Shown here: one piece after another, positions 57,662 to 64,000 of the stretch | Numbering within the stretch: the stretch's first letter is position 1 | How the letters are laid out: the number at the start of each line of letters is the position of its first letter | DNA from: Leptidea sinapis | Taxonomy: Eukaryota; Arthropoda; Insecta; Lepidoptera; Pieridae | Assembly: GCF_905404315.1 (NCBI RefSeq) | Contig: NC_066265.1 | Location: 32,140,501 to 32,204,500, forward strand | Reading direction: 5' to 3' | DNA: 64,000 nt | Program-made: the position numbers and the translations under genes | The notes under the pieces: generated by a model | Databases searched by the model: none | The model's input: the letters and a program-made list of their open reading frames with translations, nothing else | What the model was told of the DNA's origin: nothing

Positions 57662-60600
57662 CTATAAAAAAGAAAAACACAGTGTAAAGTATAAGGAAAT
57701 TGAAAAAGCGATCAAAGAACTAAAGTCGATATTCGTCAAATTATTTATATTGTAGGTATGCTAAACACTACTGACAATGAGATTTAAAATTAGTGAATCC
57801 GATTGGCCACGGTTGGTGATCAAATTTAAAGTATCCGCAGTGATTCATAATGCGCACGACTTTCCCATTCGGAGCAGCCTCTACGTATTCATCGCTTCCT
57901 ACAGTTATTCATCCTCATTCATTATGGACCACACCACATTGAATGATTTTATAATCAAAATAACTCAAGACAAATATTTTTTATTTGTATTCAATTAAAT
58001 CTAAGACTTAACATTAATTTTATGAGTGTATTATGAAGATGTGGTACCTGATCCCGAGCAGCTTGGATCCAATACTATATATTCAACATCATCACATTCC
58101 CCTCTCTTGATGTCCAATGTATCTCTATGCATGGTTGTCACACATTTTGACTCAGTTCGTTCTACGAAATCGCAGAGTGTTTTATATCTTTCTTCGTTTC
58201 TTTCAACCGCATATATTTTACCCTGTAAAATGTCATTATATATATTTAGTTTAGTTTAGCACGGATGCAAGCACGTAATCTATTTAGCGTTCACTTTCGG
58301 CAGTTACTATCGATGGATATAAAACGGACTTCAAAAAAAGGAGATGAGTCTTTACCCATCTCAATTTTTTTTGTATGTTTGTTACCTCATAACTCTGCCA
58401 TTGATGGACCGATTTGAAATGATTTTTCCTTTTGAAAAGGTAATCTTCCAGAATGGTACAATGTGTTCTGGCGAATTTAGGGATCATTAGCATTGTAATG
58501 GGAAAAGCTTTGAAATCTATTTCAAAATCTTCAGCGATCGACAATTTCGCGGTCACCAAGAAAAAAATTGTTGTCGCAAAGAAAAATTGGCTTTGAAAAA
58601 ACTGGGGCTATAAATAGAGTAAGACAATACTTTAAGCCAGTCCACAAACACAAATGCGTTTTGTTTTCTAAAAAGCCGGAAATGCTTCTATGGGTAGTGT
58701 TGCAGGAGAATGTGGACTGCGGTGATCACTTAAGATCAAGTGACCCGTTCGATCGCTTATATTCCTCTTGAAAGAAAGTCTTATAACAATTCTTTTGTAT
58801 TAACCCCCACGCGTTATTTTGATTCATGATTTTTGTTTGTTATTTTTTACTAAGATGCCTGACTCCATCCCTTCGAGCGCAGAATTATTAAGAGCACGGC
58901 GTGTGATAATGTGTTACCTGATTTCTGATGAATGCTGCTAATTGTGTTGTTTTGTTGCCAGGGGCTGCGCACATGTCCATTATGACACTTCCTTGAGGTG
59001 GCGCCAATAATTGAACTGGTAAAGCTGTTGCCTGTCACATAAACTTTATGTTAATACTTAAAACTGTTTTTATCCAATATTTTGTATAAATGACTATGTA
59101 ATTTAAAGTTTTTTTTCTACTTCAATAAACAACAACTTTATCAGTTTCAGGCAACATTTTTCGAATTAATTCGTAAGAATTGCCCGATTTACCAATCGTA
59201 CCTACACTGGGAAACATTTTGAATAAGCTATGAATTGTTAACTGTGTTACTGTAGATGAAGCCACAACTTGAGATTTGAGCAAATATAATAAGAATGATC
59301 ATGCAGGTATTAAATGGTTGGATTGGTGGTAACTCCCGTTGGGTTATCCAAAGGTGGGCGCATGGGCAATGCGGGATTCGTCGATATTAATAATTTACAA
59401 AAGATATAGACATACTTTTATAGAAATTAGCTAGCCCCAAACTAGATGTACCATGTGCTATGGGTGCAAGACAACAATATATTTAATTTGATATACATAT
59501 ATAAATTCATATAAACATCCATGACTCAAAAATTAGCATCCATATTAATCATGAAATGTTTGCAACTACCGCAATTCGAACCCAGAACTTCTAGCTCAGT
59601 AGAAAAGGTCACTACCATTGTTGTCTTAGCCCATAGATATTAGTATAAAATTAAATTTGATCACTTAATTTAAAATATTATTTTGAGGTTTTTTTAAATC
59701 ATCAATAGCAGAGAAAAATTCCTTCTCTAATAGTTTAATATGAATTTGGTCATCTGACTCTCGACTTCTTTGACATTGTAAAAAACACATGTTATAATGT
59801 TATTCCTTTTAGCTTACTGCACTTCTTCTTCTTTGTGTAAGATTTTTAGAATGCCAAACCTTACACTACCCCATGCTTGACACCATTTCTAAATTTAGAT
59901 CTAAAGTTTTCTCAGCACATAGTATACACTACTAAATTACCCAAAAAATGGGCTATGTAATTTTTTTATTCACATAAATTATGATTTTTTACAAATTTAC
60001 AAAACTATTGTTTGTCATATTGTCAGAATTTACTAATGATTGAATTCCTACCACACAGAATATATCCAATTAAAAAAAACATGCACCCCCAACATAAAGA
60101 ATAGAACTTTGAAAAAACATAGAATAAAATTAAAAATACACTAACCTTGTCTTGTAATATAATTTTATTTTCTAAATACAAGTCATAATCATGGAATTTT
60201 GTACTTGGATGAAAAACAAACATAGTCTTTACATGATAGTCCTGTGTGAAATCATATTCTGTTAATGTTTTTATCTGACTCAAGTAATCATCATAGGGTC
60301 CGGAGGTACACCTGATGAATCTGAACCCTTCATCTTGAAAAGCACTTATTGCATCAGAGGTTGTTAGAAGATTTGTATTTATTCTCACATAACGAGGCCG
60401 GCGAACTAAAATAATTATTCACCTTAGTCATTACTGAATTTGAATATTTCATGCACAACATAATAGTACATTCGTGTATTAATTATAATATGTACCTAGC
60501 GCAGCAGAAAGAATACTATCTGGAATTGTCACAACTAGCTAGGTCGATTTTTGTCTGATATAGCCTTAACAATAATAGAAGAAATATATGTATGAGTGCA

Positions 60601-61867
60601 TCAACAAAGCACAAGTCTTAAGTTTCACTCATTTTTTATCATTAGTAAGAAAAGTGAGTATTAATATACAGAAAAAAGATAAGTATCCAATCTTTTTGAA
60701 TTATCTTGAGTGTAAATTCAGTTAATATTTGTCTTCAATCAATTCCTGCTCATTATCAATCAATCAAATCATGCTCAGGAGATGTTGACTCACCAAATTC
60801 TGGCACGAGACTTTCTGCCAGAGTTTTCACTCAAGATAACTCAAAAAGATTGGCTTATTATGGATTTCCAAAAAATAATAGCTCATTCAATTTTCAAAAA
60901 GATGAGAGATATTTAATAAAACAATATTATGCTCTTTTACTTATTTTATTTAGACAGTACATTAATCTAATCTTCTAAGCCAACTGTAATACTGGAACTC
61001 TTTGGAATGTGACAGATTTAATCTTGCTTAGTATTTAATGAAGTCTTTTTAGATATGTTTATAGGTGTATATTCATGTTGATCTATTTCATTTCCATGCT
61101 CATCATATTCTTTTTCATGGTATGCTTTATATGCATATAAAACTATAATAAAATTGACAACTACCACAGCAGAAACCACAGACCACACCGTCCGAATAAA
61201 TGGATCAACAGGATAATATTCGGTGAATATATGTTTCACACCAAAAAATGCCACAAAAGGCAGTGAGAACATAGCAATACTATAGAGGAAAAGATTTGCT
61301 ATAACATATGCTGCCATTTTTGTTTGGTTTGTTATTAATGGAGCTGGGCCAGTATTTTCAGCCATTGTTGATATTTATTTCAGGTTATATCTGAAAAAAT
61401 TAAATAATTATTACCTTCAGGTTTCACTTCAACTTGTGGTTGGCGGGGAATATTCTCAAACTGTTCTCTATAACTAAGTATTGTTTTCTCAGGTTTACTA
61501 CCGCCTGGAAGCTCTTTTTTGCCAAACAATAATTCAGTAGTGATAACTTTAGCCAACCATTGGTCTAGGCGAGGTTCTTTTTCTAATAGACCAGTTGTTT
61601 CGAAGAGTTTATTAATTTCAGCATCATGTTTAATAGTTTCAGTAACTAACGCATATATAACGTTTGTTCTCTGCAAGATATGCAAATCAAATGTCAATTG
61701 TTGGTTAGTAAACATATACTAAGTTTCTAAATATTTTTACTTACAAAATGCCGAAGTTTATTATCATACAAAAGATTTTTTACTCCTCCACCTTCTGTTA
61801 TTACTTTTTTTACTATACTTGCAGCAATTTTAAAGTTTCTAGGAACTTTTACTGAATGTTCAAACAT
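56337..61867 (-). CDS. Nsun5: Nsun5: 28S rRNA cytosine-C5 methyltransferase (whole gene, six exons)
   Basis: Exons 61,745-61,867; 61,415-61,670; 60,146-60,405; 58,918-59,031; 58,048-58,222; 56,337-57,661 join in consistent phase to 750 residues. Residues about 127-213 hold the substrate-recognition region; SAM-binding motif MDMCAAPGNKTTQLAA is at about 230-245; motif IV DPSCSGSG at about 302-309; motif VI YSTCSL with the catalytic-type Cys at about 353. Both key cysteines are present. Known: NSUN5 (yeast Rcm1) methylates one conserved cytosine of large-subunit rRNA in the nucleolus. Odd: after about residue 425 there are some 325 residues of Lys/Glu/Ser-rich tail, so the protein is much longer than the human one (429). 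The second intron contains Vma21. Confidence 0.95.
58048..58222 (-). CDS. Nsun5: Nsun5 exon 5: motif IV
   Basis: GKIYAVERNERYKTLCDFVE then YIVLDPSCSGSG. The acidic residue after AVE contacts the cofactor ribose in this family. Donor TCAG|GTACCA is weak but the phase (1) fits exon 6. Confidence 0.94.
58590..58775 (+). pseudogene. LINE 3' tail in Nsun5 intron
   Basis: Contains GTGTTGCAGGAGAATGTGGA and GGTGATCACTTAAGATCAAG, matching the tails at 44,560-44,650 and 42,885-42,960. Confidence 0.6.
58918..59031 (-). CDS. Nsun5: Nsun5 exon 4: SAM-binding motif
   Basis: 38 codons, phase 0 to 0: ATALPVQLLAPPQGSVIMDM then CAAPGNKTTQLAAFIRNQ. The CAAPGNKT loop binds S-adenosylmethionine. Confidence 0.96.
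59430..59640 (-). mobile_element. tRNA-derived SINE in Nsun5 intron
   Basis: Reverse complement of the 62,281-62,575 family: head with CTGAGCTAGAAGTTCTGGGTTCGAATTG-like B box (split here: GGGTTCGAATTGCGG), then GTTTATATGAATTTATATAT and CCCATAGCACATGG body. Confidence 0.65.
60146..60405 (-). CDS. Nsun5: Nsun5 exon 3
   Basis: 260 bases, phase 1 in, phase 0 out. Begins RRPRYVRINTNLLTTSDAIS, the PRYVRVNT region common to NSUN proteins, and ends LYLENKIILQDK, which leads into KATALPVQLL across the junction. Confidence 0.95.
60945..60950 (-). promoter_or_regulatory. Candidate poly(A) signal of Vma21
   Basis: AATAAA on the minus strand 68 bases beyond the Vma21 stop and still inside Nsun5 intron 2, so Vma21 can end its own transcript there. 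Confidence 0.5.
61018..61365 (-). CDS. Vma21: Vma21: V-ATPase assembly factor, intronless, nested in Nsun5 intron 2
   Basis: 115 residues, complete: MAENTGPAPLITNQTKMAAY, first membrane segment about residues 18-45 (VIANLFLYSIAMFSLPFVAF), a short luminal loop with YYPVDPFIRT, second segment about 57-82 (VWSVVSAVVVVNFIIVLYAY), then a polar tail ending NTKQD. Known: VMA21 is an endoplasmic-reticulum membrane protein that helps assemble the V0 sector of the vacuolar proton pump; yeast and human forms end in a dilysine retrieval signal. Here only one lysine is at the equivalent -3 position. The gene has no intron and lies within the 1,009-bp intron between Nsun5 exons 2 and 3, same strand. The ATG is 14 bases beyond the read-through stop of Nsun5 exon 2. 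Confidence 0.95.
   Translation of the reverse strand: MAENTGPAPLITNQTKMAAYVIANLFLYSIAMFSLPFVAFFGVKHIFTEYYPVDPFIRTVWSVVSAVVVVNFIIVLYAYKAYHEKEYDEHGNEIDQHEYTPINISKKTSLNTKQD
61415..61670 (-). CDS. Nsun5: Nsun5 exon 2
   Basis: Starts RTNVIYALVTETIKHDAEIN; continues LARxW-like AKVITTELLFGKKELPGG; donor GAAG|GTAATA in phase 1. If this donor is not used, the frame reads 11 more codons to a TAA at 61,380-61,382. Confidence 0.95.
61745..61867 (-). CDS. Nsun5: Nsun5 exon 1
   Basis: 41 codons from the ATG (MFEHSVKVPRNFKIAASIVK) to CATTTT|GTAAGT, phase 0. Includes GGGVKNLLYD, the usual start of NSUN5 proteins. Confidence 0.93.
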
Positions 61868-62280
61868 AATAATATGTTTAAAGATTTAGAGAAACATAAT
61901 TCAACTTCTATAGATTTCAAAAAATTGCTGATAAAACAAAAGAAAATGCACTATAATTAATAATATGTAACAATTAAATGGCTTTAGGGCACAGAAAATT
62001 AAATCTAAAATATATAACCTCAAAACACTCAGATGATAGATCGCTTGTAGCAGGGCCTTTTTAGCTACCTATGTCCTATGCACAGTTATATGTTATGTCA
62101 TTTATGTCAGTTATGTACTAAAAGTTATGACACGTCTTTACTTTATGACAATCATATGAGTGCATATAAATATATTATAATTTATTTTAATTATATAAGT
62201 TAATATCATTAAATAAATTCGAAAGAGAATGTATATTATATAATATGAATAAATAACTGCAAATAACAGACTAAATAGCC
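61868..62280. other. Upstream region of Nsun5
   Basis: About 400 AT-rich bases between the Nsun5 start and a SINE. It should contain the Nsun5 promoter; no TATA box or other motif stands out. No exon seen. Confidence 0.5.
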
Positions 62281-62575
62281 GATGACCTGTATAGTCGAGT
62301 GGTTAGCGATCTTACCTACTAAGCTAGAGGTCCCGGGTTCGAATCCCGGTAGGTGCAAGCATTTTTAAGTATGATGAATATAGATGTTTGTTTCAGAGTC
62401 ATGGATGTTTGAATGTATTTATGTATGTTTATATGAATATATGTATGTTTAAGTATTTTGTATTAAATATATCATTGTCTTGTAACCCATAACACAGGCT
62501 ATTTAAGCTTAACTTGGGGCAAGATAATTTGTGTAAAAAGTGTGACAATATTATTATTATTATTCAAATAGGAGA
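62281..62575 (+). mobile_element. tRNA-derived SINE, best copy
   Basis: tRNA-like head about 62,283-62,358: ACCTGTATAGTCGAGTGGTT (A box), CTAAGCTAGAGGTCCCGG and GGTTCGAATCC (B box), then GGTAGGTGC. Body to about 62,560 with TATGTATGTTTATATGAATA, ending in a TTATTATTATTATTATT run. Pol III-type SINE. Confidence 0.75.
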
Positions 62576-62968
62576 TACTAGATAGTCAAAGCCGACTATT
62601 TTAATCAACAACAATAGTAGGCTATGACCCCTTGTTTACACCAATGTATTTTACAAGTTCATGCAATGTTTAAATACAAGTTTAATTTAATGTTTTTAAA
62701 TTTCGAGTATCTACAAATATCTACACCATTGGAAAATAGAAGTAGCCAGTGGCCAGTGCTGCCGACTGGCAAAACCAAAATTATCCCAATTCACCAATGA
62801 CGTTCTATACATATTAAAGACAATCCCCGTCATATAAAATCAAAGCCGGAATATGGCACGTGCCACAAATGACACCACAATAAGCTTCGACTGCTATGTC
62901 TAAACATTTCTGCGTTTACTCCAATTCAAAGAGAATTTAAACGCTGACTCCAGTTACAATATTATGGG

Positions 62969-63196
62969 TCAATACAGTTTGTAAAATTCTTCACATCTCT
63001 CTCTTGCTATATTCGCCAATTCTCTTTCATTATCTCGTGTACGGAAAAGCTGAAAAAGATTAGCTTTTACAAATTTGCGGTGTAAATCAGTATCAATTAT
63101 GACTAGGTTACGATACGTCTGTGATACCATGTAAATAGCACTAGTTTGTAATTGTTCACGTTCTTGTAAGCCATTCATATTCACTGGCAATGACAT
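62969..63196 (-). CDS. Small conserved-looking gene, 75 residues, not recognised
   Basis: ATG at 63,196 lies one base after a good acceptor (TTTTGTGCACAG|A), so a 5' UTR intron is likely. Reads MSLPVNMNGLQEREQLQTSA, IYMVSQTYRNLVIIDTDLHR, KFVKANLFQLFRTRDNEREL and ends CEEFYKLY, then TGA. Mostly helical, charged, no signal peptide or membrane segment. Looks coding by composition and splice site, and is same-strand with Nsun5. I cannot name its family. Confidence 0.6.
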   Translation of the reverse strand: MSLPVNMNGLQEREQLQTSAIYMVSQTYRNLVIIDTDLHRKFVKANLFQLFRTRDNERELANIARERCEEFYKLY

Positions 63197-63596
63197 TCTG
63201 TGCACAAAATACAATACAATATATAACTAATCATTGTTTACCGGGCCTTTATAAAAGAGTGACTATAGTTTTCAATTCTGAGAATACATACCTACATAAT
63301 AGGTACATGATAAAAGTATAGGATTACCTATTATTTTGAGTATATAAAAATGAAGAGCGAAGTAAAGAATAACTAAGTATGGTATGTTAACTATATAATT
63401 ATTTATTATCAGTCACCCGTGGGCCCACTCCGAGTGTTGTAAATTGTAATCACCATAGACTTTGTTATTTTGTGTTCGTATAAAAAATGAAGTAACGTTC
63501 GTTTTGATATGCTAAGTTTCCTTTTATGCTCACATCGTTTACGCCACATTAAGCTCTTATAAAAATCGTGATATTCAAACAATCTGTTTTTTTTAA

Positions 63597-63900
63597 ATGT
63601 GATAACCCTCACTCACTTCTGGGATTAATCACACAAATAAAATTTGAAAACAAAATTTTATGAACGATGCAAGACTCGAGCCCGTGACCTCTCGAGTTCT
63701 GTACGAGCGCTCTTCCAGCTGAGCCAACCGTTCGAGTAACTTTGTTCAAATCTTAGGGTGTGGTTTCATCTACAGGATATCATACTTTACAGTTGATAAC
63801 CTGCTGAACCCCAATATTTCTACATTAGGAAATTGACTTGAAATGAGAAATGTAAACAATTTATTTTGTTTTAATCCAAGTGATAAGCTTCACTTCAGGT
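63597..63900. mobile_element. Foldback element with tRNA-like arm
   Basis: Starts GTGATAACCCTCACTCACTT and ATTAATCACACAAATAAAAT, then a tRNA-like sequence on the minus strand (63,662-63,733), then the conserved body (GTTTCATCTACAGGATATC, TACTTTACAGTTGATAACC, CCCCAATATTTCTACATT) and a right end AAGTGATAAGCTTCACTTC, the inverse of the left end. Confidence 0.7.
63662..63733 (-). repeat. tRNA-like cloverleaf within the foldback
   Basis: Minus strand: acceptor GAACGGT/ATCGTTC, D stem GCTC/GAGC (4 bp), anticodon arm CTCGT-ACAGAAC-TCGAG (4 of 5 pairs), T region CACGGGCTCGAGTCTTG. Position 33 is C as in the other copies. Confidence 0.7.
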
Positions 63901-63919
63901 TCTATAGTTCTATAGGTGT

Positions 63920-64000
63920 ACGGCTTGGCGTATGTGAGTCCAAATCCTACCACACTCGTTCAGGCGTCAGTCAAGGCTCGATTCTTGGCCCTCTTCTTTT
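63920..64000 (+). pseudogene. Non-LTR reverse transcriptase, runs off the window
   Basis: Plus strand reads TRSGVSQGSILGPLLF up to the last base. G-V-S-Q-G-S-I-L-G-P-L-L-F is the motif just after the catalytic FADD-preceding region in LINE reverse transcriptases. Only its start is in view, so intactness cannot be judged. Confidence 0.75.

Noticed and set aside
57777..58259. 73- and 77-codon plus-strand ORFs
   Set aside because: They overlap Nsun5 exon 5 or its introns in antisense and show no motif.
60706..60978. 90-codon plus-strand ORF in Nsun5 intron 2
   Set aside because: AT-rich, no domain or splice context, and lies downstream of Vma21 where a noncoding 3' region is expected.
62283..62358. 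Functional tRNA gene
   Set aside because: A and B boxes are present but the acceptor stem pairs poorly and the sequence continues into a SINE body found at other loci.

Overview
This is nuclear DNA from an animal, almost certainly a moth or butterfly. It is AT-rich, its genes are split into many short exons with canonical GT/AG junctions, and the predicted proteins are insect-like. The intronic and intergenic space is packed with repeats typical of Lepidoptera: RTE-type LINE tails ending in TGATGATGA, other LINE 3' ends with a WNELP-type motif, tails of TTGATTTGATTT, tRNA-derived SINEs, mariner elements and many MITEs. No bacterial operon, CRISPR or prophage signal is present.

Region 1 (about 1.7-43.7 kb, minus strand) is one large gene that joins doublecortin (DCX) domains to an EML/EMAP body (HELP motif plus two WD40 beta-propellers). 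I could place 20 of its 21 coding exons with matching splice phases; one linker exon near 27.4-27.7 kb has an unresolved 5' edge. It is the lepidopteran counterpart of Drosophila DCX-EMAP, a microtubule-associated protein of mechanosensory cilia. Two alternative first exons are visible: one encodes the N-terminal DCX domain, the other only a 12-residue leader, so a form lacking the first DCX domain is predicted.

Region 2 (about 43.7-56.2 kb) holds no recognisable host gene. It contains repeats, including a degenerate mariner (46.1-46.5 kb) and a fuller mariner (54.7-56.2 kb) whose middle is replaced by an antisense LINE fragment.

Region 3 (56.3-63.2 kb, minus strand) is a compact housekeeping cluster. 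Nsun5 (rRNA m5C methyltransferase, six exons, long lysine-rich tail) carries a complete intronless Vma21 gene (V-ATPase assembly factor) inside its second intron on the same strand. Upstream lies a 75-residue gene that I do not recognise. The window ends in the reverse-transcriptase domain of a LINE on the plus strand.

The most unusual structure is a dispersed foldback family (31.0, 32.9, 33.2, 34.4, 47.6, 52.0 and 63.7 kb) in which a tRNA-like cloverleaf is built into the element. One copy is a perfect 43-bp inverted repeat around a tRNA-like core; another has two opposed tRNA-like sequences. Several perfect hairpins and nested insertions with readable target-site duplications are also listed.
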